Assembly: GCA_016872835.1 (NCBI GenBank)
Contig: VGYX01000010.1
Location: 47,025 to 111,024 of the forward strand
From: Planctomycetota bacterium
Lineage (GTDB): Bacteria > Planctomycetota > Phycisphaerae > Phycisphaerales > SM1A02
DNA length: 64,000 nucleotides
Direction of reading: 5' to 3'
Numbering within the stretch: the first letter of the stretch is position 1; every line of letters starts with the position of its first letter. A model generated the notes under the pieces. It had not been told where the DNA came from. It saw only the letters and a list, made by a program, of their open reading frames with translations, and ran no database searches. Positions 8,275 through 17,693 of the stretch are shown here, piece after piece. Made by a program: the position numbers and the translations under genes.

Positions 8275-10386
8275 ATGCTCACTGCACTCCTGACCGCTGT
8301 CCTCGCGTTTGCAGCCGATTCCGCGCCTGCGCCCGTCGTGGAGACGCTTCACGGCGAGACTTTCTCCGACGAGTGGCGTTGGCTCGAGGCGCTCGAGAAG
8401 GACTCCCCCGCCGTCGCAGACTGGACCACCGCGCAGATCGATCGCACGCGCTCCACGCTCGATGCGCTGCCGTGCCGCTCGCGCATCGCCTCCACGCTCG
8501 AGCCGCTGCTGAAGCTGCCGAGCGTGGGCCTGCCGAGCATGCACGGAGAATGGTGCTTCTTCGGTGAGCGCACTGGTGACCAGAATCAGGGCGTCCTGAA
8601 GGTGCAGAGGGGCACCGATCCCGCCTCGCGCGCCACTGCGCGCACGCTGATCGATCCCAACGCGATGGACGCGAAGGGCCTGATCTCGCTCGACTGGAAT
8701 GCGCCGAGTGACGACGGCACCATGCTCGCCTTCGGCACCAGCCGATCCGGCAGCGAGATGAGCGAACTTCGCGTGATGGACGTCGCCTCCGGCAAGACGC
8801 TGCCCGACACGATCACCGGCAAGGTGAGCTTCCAGGGCTGGACGCCCTCGAAGGACGGCTTCCTGTACAGCGCGCTGCGTGATCCGAAGGACCCGTACAG
8901 CCGCGAGGTGCGCTTCCACGTGCTCGGCACCGATCCAGCCACCGATCGCCTGCTCGCGAAGCAGACGAATCCGAGCGAGATCCCCTTCGCCGGCCTGAGC
9001 CGCGACGGTCGCTGGATGATGCTCGGCTTCAGCCGAGGCTGGCAGGCGAACGATCTCGCGGTCGCCGATTTCGAGGCCTGGCGCAAGGGTGCCGGTGATC
9101 CGAAGCTGATCGAGATCGCCAAGGGCCTGCCCGCGCGCTTCACGCCGATCGGCTTCGAAGGCTCGCGCATGCTGATGATGACCACGCTCGACGCGCCGCG
9201 CTCGCGGCTGGTCGCGGTGGATCTGTCGCAACCCGCGCGCGCGAACTGGAAGGACGTCATTCCCGAGCCCAAGGATGAGGTGCTCGAAAGCGTCGGCCTG
9301 ACGAAGGGCGGCATGATCGCGTCGTTCACGAAGCACGTCTGCACGCGCATGGAGCGGTTCGACCGATCAGGCCGCAGCCTCGGCGAGATCCCGCTGCCGG
9401 GCCTTGGCGCCGCCGGCGTGTCGATCGACGAGGATCGCTCCGACGCGTTCATCAGCTACACCAGCTACAACGAGCCGCGCAGCTCGTACCACGTGGCCGA
9501 CCTGGCCGCGCCGAAGCTCGTCTCGTGGTGGAAGCCCTCGGTGCCGCTGGACCTTACGAAGTGGACCGTGGAGCGCGTGCGCATCGCCAGCAAGGACGGC
9601 ACGATGGTGCCGCTGTTCATGGTGCGCCGAAGCGACCTCACGCCGAACGGTGACCGCCCTTGCCTGCTCTACGGCTACGGCGGCTTCAACGTGAGCATGG
9701 ATCCGGGATTCAACCCGGGCATCGCGCCATGGATCGAGGCAGGCGGCGTGTACGCGGTGGCGTGCCTGCGCGGCGGCGGCGAGTACGGCGAGGCGTGGCA
9801 CGAGGCCGGCATGCTCGGCCGCAAGCAGAACGTGTTCGACGACTACTACGCCTGCGCGGAGTGGCTGATCGGCAACAAGTGGACCAGCGCGAAGCGCCTC
9901 GCGATCCAGGGCGGCAGCAACGGCGGCCTGCTCACCGGCGTGGCGATCACGCAGCGACCCGACCTCTTCTGCGCCGCGATCAGCGCGGTGCCGCTGCTCG
10001 ACATGCTGCGCTACCAGAACTTCCTGCTGGCGAAGTACTGGGTGCCCGAATACGGCAGCAGCGACAGTGCCGAGCAGTTCAAGTGGCTGCGCGCGTACAG
10101 CCCGTACCACAACCTGAAGCCGGGCACGGCCTATCCAGCCGTGCTCTTCACGGCGGGCGAGAACGACAGCCGCGTGCACCCGCTGCACGCGCGCAAGATG
10201 GCCGCGCGGATGCAGGCGATGCGGGGAAGCGCACAGGATGGCAATCCGGTGCTGCTCTGGGTCGACCGCGACGCGGGTCACGGACAGGGCAAGCCGCTCG
10301 CCGCACGCATCCGCGATCAGGTCGACCAGTGGTCCTTCCTGATGTGGCGCACGGGCCTGTGCGATTCGTACGCACAGGGCAAGTGA
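8275..10386 (+). CDS. prolyl oligopeptidase family serine peptidase (S9)
   Basis: CLLYGYGGFNVSMDPGF, GGVYAVACLRGGGEYGEAWHEAG, LAIQGGSNGGLLTGVAITQRPDLF (Ser nucleophile), ENDSRVHPLHARKMAARMQ, DAGHGQGKP (His); signal-like N-terminus at 8275. Confidence 0.93.
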   Translation: MLTALLTAVLAFAADSAPAPVVETLHGETFSDEWRWLEALEKDSPAVADWTTAQIDRTRSTLDALPCRSRIASTLEPLLKLPSVGLPSMHGEWCFFGERTGDQNQGVLKVQRGTDPASRATARTLIDPNAMDAKGLISLDWNAPSDDGTMLAFGTSRSGSEMSELRVMDVASGKTLPDTITGKVSFQGWTPSKDGFLYSALRDPKDPYSREVRFHVLGTDPATDRLLAKQTNPSEIPFAGLSRDGRWMMLGFSRGWQANDLAVADFEAWRKGAGDPKLIEIAKGLPARFTPIGFEGSRMLMMTTLDAPRSRLVAVDLSQPARANWKDVIPEPKDEVLESVGLTKGGMIASFTKHVCTRMERFDRSGRSLGEIPLPGLGAAGVSIDEDRSDAFISYTSYNEPRSSYHVADLAAPKLVSWWKPSVPLDLTKWTVERVRIASKDGTMVPLFMVRRSDLTPNGDRPCLLYGYGGFNVSMDPGFNPGIAPWIEAGGVYAVACLRGGGEYGEAWHEAGMLGRKQNVFDDYYACAEWLIGNKWTSAKRLAIQGGSNGGLLTGVAITQRPDLFCAAISAVPLLDMLRYQNFLLAKYWVPEYGSSDSAEQFKWLRAYSPYHNLKPGTAYPAVLFTAGENDSRVHPLHARKMAARMQAMRGSAQDGNPVLLWVDRDAGHGQGKPLAARIRDQVDQWSFLMWRTGLCDSYAQGK

Positions 10387-10411
10387 GCGCACAAACCCAC
10401 ACGCCGCATGA

Positions 10412-12637
10412 TCAGCCGATCACCTGCAGCCGCGCGAACTCCTGGATGAGCGTCTTGCGGCCCACCGCCGCGAACGCCACGCGCAGCGCCGTGCTGCCGC
10501 CGCGCGGGCTCACGGCCTCGATCGTGCCCACACCAAAGAGCGGATGCCGCACCCGCATGCCCACGCGCAGGCCGCCGGGGCGCGGCGCAGGTGCGTCGAT
10601 CCCGTCGCTTCCATCGTCGCCGTAATCCTCGGTCGTGTCCTCGCGCACGACTTCGTCGGGCAGTTCACGGACGAACATGCTCTCGATCGTCGCCATCGGC
10701 TGACCGCGCATCGTGCGGCTTGCGGCGCTCGTGAGCAGCAGCCGGTCCTCGGCACGCGTCATGCCGACGAAGCACAGCCGGCGCTCCTCCTCGAGATCAC
10801 CCGGCGTGTCCATGCTGCGCGCGTGCGGCAGACTGCCCTGCTCGAGGCCGACCATGCACACCAGCGGGAACTCGAGCCCCTTCGCCGCGTGCAGCGTCAT
10901 CAGCGTGACCGCGCCGTTCTCGGGATCGAACGCGTCGCTGTCGGCGACCAGCGCGATGCGTTCGAGATACGCCCGCAGCGCGTCGAGTCCGGTCCGGAGC
11001 GGCGGCACGCCCTCCTCCTCGCCCACCGCCTCCTGTGCCAGTCGCTCCGACACGAACTCCGACGACGCACTCACCACCTGTGCCAGGTTCTCCACGCGGC
11101 TCTCGCCCTCGTCGGCGTTCTCGCGGTCCTCCTGCAGATAGTGCGCCTCAAGGCCGCTCTCGCGCGCGATGCGTCCGACGAGTTCGCCCAGCGCCTCCGC
11201 CGGCGAACCTTCCGCCTCGCGGCGCCACGCCAGCACCAGCTCCGCCAGCTTCCGTGCAGCGTTCGCTGCGCGCGCCGTCACTCCCGCCTCCTCCGGCATG
11301 CGAAGCGCCTCGATGAGTGGCATGCCTCGCTTGGCCGCGTGGAGTTCGATGCGCGAGAGGCTGGTGTCGCCCAGACCGCGCGCCGGCACGTTCGCCACGC
11401 GTCCGAGCGCAAGCTCGTCCTGCGGATTCGCGGCCAGACGCAGGTACGCGACCAGGTCGCGCACCTCGCGCCGGTCGTAGAACGCGGTGCCGCGCACGAC
11501 CTGATGCGGAATGTCCGCGCGACGCAGCGCTTCCTCGAGCACGCGGCTCATGCTGTTCATGCGGTAGAGCACGGCCATGCCCTTCCATGGCACACCGCGC
11601 TCGCGCCCCGCCTCGAGCTCGCGCACCACGCGCAACGCCTCGCTGCGCTCGTCCACGCAGCGCACGTAGATCGGCGCATCACCCTCGCCGCGCATGCTGC
11701 GCAACTCCTTGTGGCGCCGCTGGCGATTGCGCTGGATCAGCGTGCTCGCCGCGTCGACGATCGGTCGAACGCTTCGGAAGTTCTCGCCCAGTGGGATCAC
11801 CGTCGCGTCGGGGAAGCTCTGCTCGAACTGCAGGATGTTGCGCAAGTCGGCGCCGCGCCAGCCGTAGATGCTCTGATCGGGATCGCCCACCACGCAGAGC
11901 CGCCGGTGCTCGCGCGCCAGCTCGTGGACCATGCAGAACTGCGCGTGATTCGTGTCCTGGTACTCGTCGACCAACATGTTTCGGAAGCGCCCACGCAGCA
12001 GTTCGCGCACCTCCTCGTGCTCGCGCAGCAGACGCGCGGTGCGGCACAGCAGGTCGTCGAAATCAAGCGCCTTGCTGCGAGCGAGAACCTTTTCGTAGGC
12101 GGCGAAGATGCGTGCGATGGTGCGCGCGCGCCAGTCGCGGCTCTGCGCCGCAGCCGCGTCGGGCGAGAGCAACTGGTCCTTGAAGCCGCCGATCTCGGAC
12201 AGCACCGCATTCGGCGTGAAGCGGTCACTTCCCTCGCCCGCCTCGCTGATCGCCTGCTTGCAGGCCTTCGCCTGATCGTCGGTGTCGAGCACCGTGAAGT
12301 CCGATGGCACGTCCGCCTGCTCTGCATAACGGCGCAGCACGCGCGCACCGAAAGCGTGGAAGGTGCCCGCGACGATGCGCGACGCGTCACCATGACCCGA
12401 CATGAGTTCCTGCACGCGCCGCCGCATCTCGCCCGCGGCCTTGTTGGTGAACGTCAGCGCGAGCACGCTGGAGGGCGACTCGCCGCACGCGACGAGGTAC
12501 GCGATGCGATGTGTGATCACGCGCGTCTTGCCGGAACCTGGTCCGGCGAGCACGAGCAGCGGCGTTCCGCGATGCTCGACCGCCTGCCGCTGGGGCTCGG
12601 TGAGACGCTCCAGCAGGCTGTGCGCGTGGCTTGACAT
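10412..12637 (-). CDS. UvrD/PcrA/Rep-family ATP-dependent DNA helicase (SF1)
   Basis: LTEPQRQAVEHRGTPLLVLAGPGSGKTRVITHRIAYLV, LTFTNKAAGEMRRRV, MLVDEYQDTNHAQF, VVGDPDQSIYGWRGADLRNILQFE, VTLMTLHAAKGLEFPLVCMVGLEQGSLPH, ERRLCFVGMTRAEDRLLL. Confidence 0.94.
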   Translation of the reverse strand: MSSHAHSLLERLTEPQRQAVEHRGTPLLVLAGPGSGKTRVITHRIAYLVACGESPSSVLALTFTNKAAGEMRRRVQELMSGHGDASRIVAGTFHAFGARVLRRYAEQADVPSDFTVLDTDDQAKACKQAISEAGEGSDRFTPNAVLSEIGGFKDQLLSPDAAAAQSRDWRARTIARIFAAYEKVLARSKALDFDDLLCRTARLLREHEEVRELLRGRFRNMLVDEYQDTNHAQFCMVHELAREHRRLCVVGDPDQSIYGWRGADLRNILQFEQSFPDATVIPLGENFRSVRPIVDAASTLIQRNRQRRHKELRSMRGEGDAPIYVRCVDERSEALRVVRELEAGRERGVPWKGMAVLYRMNSMSRVLEEALRRADIPHQVVRGTAFYDRREVRDLVAYLRLAANPQDELALGRVANVPARGLGDTSLSRIELHAAKRGMPLIEALRMPEEAGVTARAANAARKLAELVLAWRREAEGSPAEALGELVGRIARESGLEAHYLQEDRENADEGESRVENLAQVVSASSEFVSERLAQEAVGEEEGVPPLRTGLDALRAYLERIALVADSDAFDPENGAVTLMTLHAAKGLEFPLVCMVGLEQGSLPHARSMDTPGDLEEERRLCFVGMTRAEDRLLLTSAASRTMRGQPMATIESMFVRELPDEVVREDTTEDYGDDGSDGIDAPAPRPGGLRVGMRVRHPLFGVGTIEAVSPRGGSTALRVAFAAVGRKTLIQEFARLQVIG

Positions 12638-12932
12638 CGAGACTCCGAGTTTAGAAGGGGAAAAACCGCGTGTTCTCCACGTTCAAGCCTCATGCGTTCC
12701 ACAAGATCTTGCGGAAACGGAGACCCAAGACAGCCTCTCCACACCAATTGTTGTGGTGGGTGAGAGAATCTGCCGATGCACAACCGCATGAAACGCCTGA
12801 GGTTGTGCGCGGTCTTCGTGAAATCGCAACATTTCGTGTTGCGCCATCTTGCGAGCCCAATCTGTAGGGGTAGGATCCGCCGCGTCCTTGGCTCTTGCAG
12901 GCGTGCAAAGGCCCCGGATTCGGTGTTGAGAG

Positions 12933-13023
12933 CAGTCCGTTTGTTCGGATCCTGTTCGGATGCTTTCGCGGAGGCATTCCCTCGGACTTGTGACCGAGGG
13001 GCGTGAGCGTTCCGACAGGACTG
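12933..13023 (+). promoter_or_regulatory. candidate structured 5' leader of dcd
   Basis: Nested complementarity: CAGTCC (12933-12938)/GGACTG (13018-13023) encloses CCCTCGG-acttgtga-CCGAGGG (12979-13000). It ends 18 nt before the dcd ATG. Confidence 0.4.
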
Positions 13024-13041
13024 TAAGAGAAAGAGACCGCC

Positions 13042-13632
13042 ATGGTGCTGTGCGACTCTGAAATCCAGGAACGTGTTGGCATCGAGCCCTTCGAGGGCAT
13101 GGCCAAGCGACCGGGCAGGATCTCCTTCGGTGTCAGCAGCTACGGCTACGACGTGCGCGTGGGCACTCGATTCAAGGTGTTCACGAACGCCACCAGCGGT
13201 GGCACCGCAGTCGTCGACCCCAAGAACTTCACGAACGACCTCTTCATCGATGTCGAGCTCGCCGGCACCGGCCGCGACCACATCATCATCCCGCCGAACT
13301 CCTTCGCACTCGCCGAGACCGTCGAGACGATCGAGGTGCCACGCGATTGCCTGGCGATCTGCGTGGGCAAGAGCACCTACGCGCGCTGCGGCATCATCGT
13401 GAACGTGACCCCGCTCGAGCCCGAGTGGCGCGGCAAGGTCACGATCGAGATCAGCAACACCACCCCGCTTCCGGCCCGTATCTACGCCAACGAGGGCATC
13501 GCCCAGATGGTGTTCCTGCAGGCCAGCCGCACCTGCACAAGCAGCTACGCGGACAAGTCGGGCAAGTACCAGGACCAGACAGGACTCACCCTGCCGATGG
13601 TCGACGGCCTCAAGCCGCCGGCCTCGGCCTGA
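13042..13632 (+). CDS. dcd: dCTP deaminase
   Basis: [87 protein letters not shown]: dCTP deaminase signature. Confidence 0.94.
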   Translation: MVLCDSEIQERVGIEPFEGMAKRPGRISFGVSSYGYDVRVGTRFKVFTNATSGGTAVVDPKNFTNDLFIDVELAGTGRDHIIIPPNSFALAETVETIEVPRDCLAICVGKSTYARCGIIVNVTPLEPEWRGKVTIEISNTTPLPARIYANEGIAQMVFLQASRTCTSSYADKSGKYQDQTGLTLPMVDGLKPPASA

Positions 13633-13642
13633 CTCGACCACG

Positions 13643-13658
13643 CCGCCCCGCGGGGCGG
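13643..13658. terminator. GC-rich perfect hairpin between dcd and nrdJ (terminator or attenuator candidate)
   Basis: ccgccccgcggggcgg, a 16-bp perfect palindrome followed by acccgtttt. Confidence 0.4.
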
Positions 13659-13711
13659 ACCCGTTTTCACGTCGCTTCTCACTTCACTTCCATCGCAGGA
13701 CAGGACGAACC

Positions 13712-16700
13712 ATGCGAATCCACCGCCGCTTCACCCAGCCGAACCAGGACGTGTACACCTCGATCGAGTGGAGCACCCGCTCCAGCAAGATCTCCAACAG
13801 TGACGGCAGCACGGTCTTCGAGATGACCGATGCGGAGATCCCCGCCAGCTGGAGTCAGCTCGCCACGGACATCGTGGTGAGCAAGTACTTCCGCAAGGCC
13901 GGCGTGCCGCAGTTGCAGAAGGACGGTTCGGCGAAGGTCGACGCGTCGGGCAAGCCCGTGCTTGGCCCTGAGCGCTCGGTGAAGCAGGTGGTGCACCGCC
14001 TCGCCGGCTGCTGGCGCCACTGGGCCGAGAAGTTCGGCTACTTCGCAAGCGCCAAGGACGCGCAGGCGTTCTACGACGAGATCGCGTGGATGCTGCTGAA
14101 CCAGGTCGCGGCGCCCAACAGCCCGCAGTGGTTCAACACCGGCCTGCACTTCGCCTACGGCATCAACGGTCCGGCGCAGGGCCACTGGATCGCCGATCAC
14201 GCGACCGGCGCCTGCTCGCTCGCCGCCGACGCCTACAGCCACCCGCAGCCGCACGCCTGCTTCATTCAGGCCGTGCGCGACGACCTCGTTGGCGAAGGCG
14301 GCATCATGGATCTCTGGACGCGCGAGGCGCGCCTGTTCAAGTACGGCTCGGGCACGGGCACGAACTTCAGCAACCTGCGTGGCGACAACGAGCCGCTCTC
14401 GGGCGGCGGCAAGTCGAGCGGTCTGATGAGCTTCCTGAAGATCGGCGATCGCGCCGCGGGCGCCATCAAGTCGGGCGGCACCACCCGCCGCGCCGCCAAG
14501 ATGGTCTGCTTGGACGTGGATCACCCGGACATCGAGGCCTTCGTGAACTGGAAGGTTCGCGAGGAGATCAAGGTGGCCGCGCTTGTGGAGGGCGTCAAGC
14601 ATCTGGCGCCTGAACTTCAGGAGACGGTCAAGCGCCTGAACCTGAAGCTCGACTACGACTTCAACGGCGAGAGCTACTACACCGTCAGCGGCCAGAATTC
14701 GAACAACTCGGTGCGCCTGAGCGACGCCTTCATGGAGGCCGTCGACGCCGACGCCGACTGGACACTCACCCGTCGCACCGACGGCAAGGTCGCCAAGACC
14801 CTGAAGGCGCGCGGCTTGTGGGGCCAGATCAACTATGCGGCGTGGCGCTGCGCCGATCCCGGCCTGCAGTACGACAGCACCATCAACGCATGGCACACCT
14901 GCCCGCAGGGCGGACGCATCAACGCGAGCAACCCGTGCAGCGAGTACATGTTCCTCGACAACACGGCGTGCAACCTCGCGAGCATCAACCTGCTCAAGCT
15001 GTACGACCCCGAGACCCGCACCTTCGACCTCGAGGCCTACGAGCACGCGATCTCGCTGTGGACCGTGGTGCTCGAGATCAGCGTGCTGATGGCGGCCTTC
15101 CCCTCGCGCGAGATCGCCGAACTCAGCTGGAAGTACCGCACGCTCGGCCTCGGCTACGCGAACCTGGGCGCACTGCTCATGCAGGCGGGCATCCCGTACG
15201 ACAGCGACGAGGGTCGCGCGCTCTGCGGCGCCTTCAGCGCCATCCTGACCGGTCGCAGCTACGCGGCCAGCGCGCTGCTGGCGGCCGAGCACGGCCCCTT
15301 CGACGGCTTCCAGGAGAACCGCGAGGAGATGCTGCGGGTGATCCGCAACCACCGCCGCGCGGCCTACGGTGTCGAGCGCGGCTCGGACGAGTGGGAGAGC
15401 CTGCGCATCCGTCCGGTGTCGATCGATCACGGCCTCTTCAAGGCCGGCAAGGTGCCGCTGGCGAACGCCGGCGACGTGCTGTCGCGGTCGCTCGCCGCGT
15501 GGGATGACGCGCTGCTGTTCGGCACCAAATTCGGCTTCCGCAACGCGCAGGTCACGGTGATCGCCCCGACCGGCACCATCGGCCTGCTGATGGACTGCGA
15601 CACCACCGGCGTGGAGCCCGACTTCGCGCTGACCAAGTTCAAGAAGCTCGCCGGCGGCGGCTACTTCAAGATCGCCAATCAGAGCCTGCGTCCTGCGTTC
15701 AAGTCCCTCGGATACTCGGCCACGCAGACCGACGAGATCCTGGCTCACGTGATGGGCACGCTGAACCTGGCCACGCCGATGCCCGACGCGAAGGGCAACA
15801 TCCCCGCGTCCGGCGCGACGTTCCGCGAGCATCTCTCGGCTGCGGGCTACACCGGCGACGACCTGGTGGCGCTGGAGAACCAGCTCCCGATGATGTTCGA
15901 GCTCGGTTTCGCGTTCAGCGCGTGGAGCATGCCGGCGGCGGTGCTGGCGCACGCGGGCGTCGATGCCGAGGCCGCGAAGGCCGACCCGAAGTTCAATGGC
16001 CTGAAGGTGCTTGGCCTGAAGAAGGCGCAGATCGAGGCGCTCAACCGCCGCATCTGCGGCACGCAGACGGTGGAAGGCGCGCCGCACCTCAAGGCGGAGC
16101 ACCTGCCGGTGTTCGACTGCGCCAACAAGTGCGGTCCCACGGGCACGCGGTTCATCCGCCCCGAGGGCCACATCCACATGATGGCCGCGGCGCAGCCCTT
16201 CATCTCGGGTGCGATCTCCAAGACCATCAACATGCCGCATGAGGCGACCGTCGAGGAGATCGGCGCCGCCTACCGCATGAGCTGGGAACTCGGCCTGAAG
16301 GCCAACGCGCTCTATCGCGATGGCAGCAAGCTGAGCCAGCCGCTCAACACCAAGACCGATGTGGAGCGGGAGGACGAGGACACCGAAGGCCTTGATGAGG
16401 CGTCGGCGGAGACCGTCGCTTCGCCTGAGGAAGTGCTGGTGGAGAGCGGCCGTCTCGCCGAGGGCGAGCGCATGGTCGAGCGCATCGTGGAGCGCGTGGT
16501 GGAACGCGTGATCGAGCGCCCGATGCGTCGTCGCCTGCCCGAGACCCGCGGCAGCATCACGCACAAGTTCAACGTGGCCGGCCACGAGGGCTACCTCATC
16601 GTCGGCCTGTACGAGGATGGGCGTCCCGGCGAGCTCTTCATCACGATGGCGAAGGAAGGCTCGACGATCGGCGGCCTGATGGACTCGCTCGGCACCGCGA

Positions 16701-17326
16701 TCAGCGTGGCCCTGCAGTACGGCGTGCCCGTGGAGAGCCTGGTGACCAAGTTCGCGCACCAGCGCTTCGAACCGATGGGCATGACGACCAACTCGGACAT
16801 CCCCTTCGCCAAGAGCCTGGTGGACTACATCTTCCGCTGGATGGGCATGCAGTTCATCTCGGGCTATCGCGATCAGAACGCACCGCGGCGACCTGCGTCG
16901 CTCGCCGCAGCCACGCCGGCCGAGCCGGCGGGCGACTCGCACGGACGCACCGTCAAGGAGGACACTGGATGGCAGCAGCGCATGGACGGCGCCTCGAGCC
17001 GCGGCGATCGAATGTCGCCGGGCGTCATGGGCGGATCGGACTCGTCGGCGTCGGTCGCCGGCGGCACGGAGAGGATCGCCGTGATCCTGTCGGAGACGTC
17101 GGTGCTCAACGTGCCGGGCGGATCGACGGGCGGCAGTTCGGCTGGGGCGGTGACCGGGAGTGTCACCGTCGTCGCCGATCGGTACGCGCCCGCCAGCGTG
17201 CTTGACCAGTCGAACGCAGCGCTGATGGGCGATGCGCCCGCCTGCGACGCCTGCGGATCGATCACGGTGCGCAACGGCACCTGCTACCGCTGCCTGAACT
17301 GCGGCAACAGCATGGGCTGCAGCTGA
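13712..17326 (+). CDS. nrdJ: vitamin B12-dependent (class II) ribonucleotide reductase
   Basis: NSPQWFNTGLHFAYGI, KYGSGTGTNFSNLRGDNEPLSGGGKSSGLMSFLKIGDRAAGAIKSGGTTRRAAKMVCLDVDHPDIEAFVNWK, INASNPCSEYMFLDNTACNLASINL, IAPTGTIGLLMDCDTTGVEPDFAL; C-terminal Cys motif CDACGSITVRNGTCYRCLNCGNSMGCS. Confidence 0.96.
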   Translation: MRIHRRFTQPNQDVYTSIEWSTRSSKISNSDGSTVFEMTDAEIPASWSQLATDIVVSKYFRKAGVPQLQKDGSAKVDASGKPVLGPERSVKQVVHRLAGCWRHWAEKFGYFASAKDAQAFYDEIAWMLLNQVAAPNSPQWFNTGLHFAYGINGPAQGHWIADHATGACSLAADAYSHPQPHACFIQAVRDDLVGEGGIMDLWTREARLFKYGSGTGTNFSNLRGDNEPLSGGGKSSGLMSFLKIGDRAAGAIKSGGTTRRAAKMVCLDVDHPDIEAFVNWKVREEIKVAALVEGVKHLAPELQETVKRLNLKLDYDFNGESYYTVSGQNSNNSVRLSDAFMEAVDADADWTLTRRTDGKVAKTLKARGLWGQINYAAWRCADPGLQYDSTINAWHTCPQGGRINASNPCSEYMFLDNTACNLASINLLKLYDPETRTFDLEAYEHAISLWTVVLEISVLMAAFPSREIAELSWKYRTLGLGYANLGALLMQAGIPYDSDEGRALCGAFSAILTGRSYAASALLAAEHGPFDGFQENREEMLRVIRNHRRAAYGVERGSDEWESLRIRPVSIDHGLFKAGKVPLANAGDVLSRSLAAWDDALLFGTKFGFRNAQVTVIAPTGTIGLLMDCDTTGVEPDFALTKFKKLAGGGYFKIANQSLRPAFKSLGYSATQTDEILAHVMGTLNLATPMPDAKGNIPASGATFREHLSAAGYTGDDLVALENQLPMMFELGFAFSAWSMPAAVLAHAGVDAEAAKADPKFNGLKVLGLKKAQIEALNRRICGTQTVEGAPHLKAEHLPVFDCANKCGPTGTRFIRPEGHIHMMAAAQPFISGAISKTINMPHEATVEEIGAAYRMSWELGLKANALYRDGSKLSQPLNTKTDVEREDEDTEGLDEASAETVASPEEVLVESGRLAEGERMVERIVERVVERVIERPMRRRLPETRGSITHKFNVAGHEGYLIVGLYEDGRPGELFITMAKEGSTIGGLMDSLGTAISVALQYGVPVESLVTKFAHQRFEPMGMTTNSDIPFAKSLVDYIFRWMGMQFISGYRDQNAPRRPASLAAATPAEPAGDSHGRTVKEDTGWQQRMDGASSRGDRMSPGVMGGSDSSASVAGGTERIAVILSETSVLNVPGGSTGGSSAGAVTGSVTVVADRYAPASVLDQSNAALMGDAPACDACGSITVRNGTCYRCLNCGNSMGCS

Positions 17327-17398
17327 GGCAGCCACGGACAACGCCTGGCGCGTTTCGTCACTGCTCCGACGACGCGCCGGGCGCACGCACGCGATGGG

Positions 17399-17620
17399 GG
17401 ACAGTCACCCCAGGAGGACCCAGGTCGGCGAGTGGATGGACCCTCCTTGCACTGGTCGGACGAGCACGGAGACCGCTTGTCCCGACCCTTCGACTGCGGC
17501 CAACACCGGCGGCCGCACGGTCCGGAACGGAAGCCGGACCTGTCGAAGTGGCCCCCCTTCGGGGCCTGCCCCCATCGCGATTCCTGAAACGCCCCTGCCT
17601 TGCGCGGGGGCGTTTCGTTT
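17399..17620 (+). ncRNA. candidate structured RNA downstream of nrdJ
   Basis: Three-way junction 17488-17548 (CTTCGAC/GTCGAAG closing stem; TGCGGCC/GGCCGCA and GGTCCGG/CCGGACC hairpins), then GGCCCC/GGGGCC hairpin (17550-17566), then a Rho-independent terminator. No convincing ORF in this interval. Confidence 0.4.
17586..17620 (+). terminator. Rho-independent terminator
   Basis: GAAACGCCCC-tgccttgcgcg-GGGGCGTTTC followed by gttt. Confidence 0.7.
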
Positions 17621-17693
17621 CATGAACGCATGCGCTTCAGACGCACGCGGCCATTGATCCATCACGTTCCGATCGGGCTACACTGCCGGGTTC

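Noticed and set aside
13679-17386. 1235-aa antisense ORF opposite nrdJ
   Set aside because: Low-complexity Arg/Ala/Gly/His composition and exact overlap with a strongly supported class II RNR; typical GC-driven shadow frame.
17340-17460. Cobalamin riboswitch next to nrdJ and the B12/MeaB gene
   Set aside because: ccaggaggacccagg faintly resembles the B12 box, but the GCCACTG core and the GGGAA elements are not found in the right order, and nrdJ coding sequence ends too close upstream.
17519-17540. SRP RNA apical hairpin (GGTCCGGAAcGGAAGCC)
   Set aside because: Resembles the SRP GGTCCGGAAGGAAGCAGCC motif, but the asymmetric loop residues are missing and here the arms form a simple 7-bp perfect stem.
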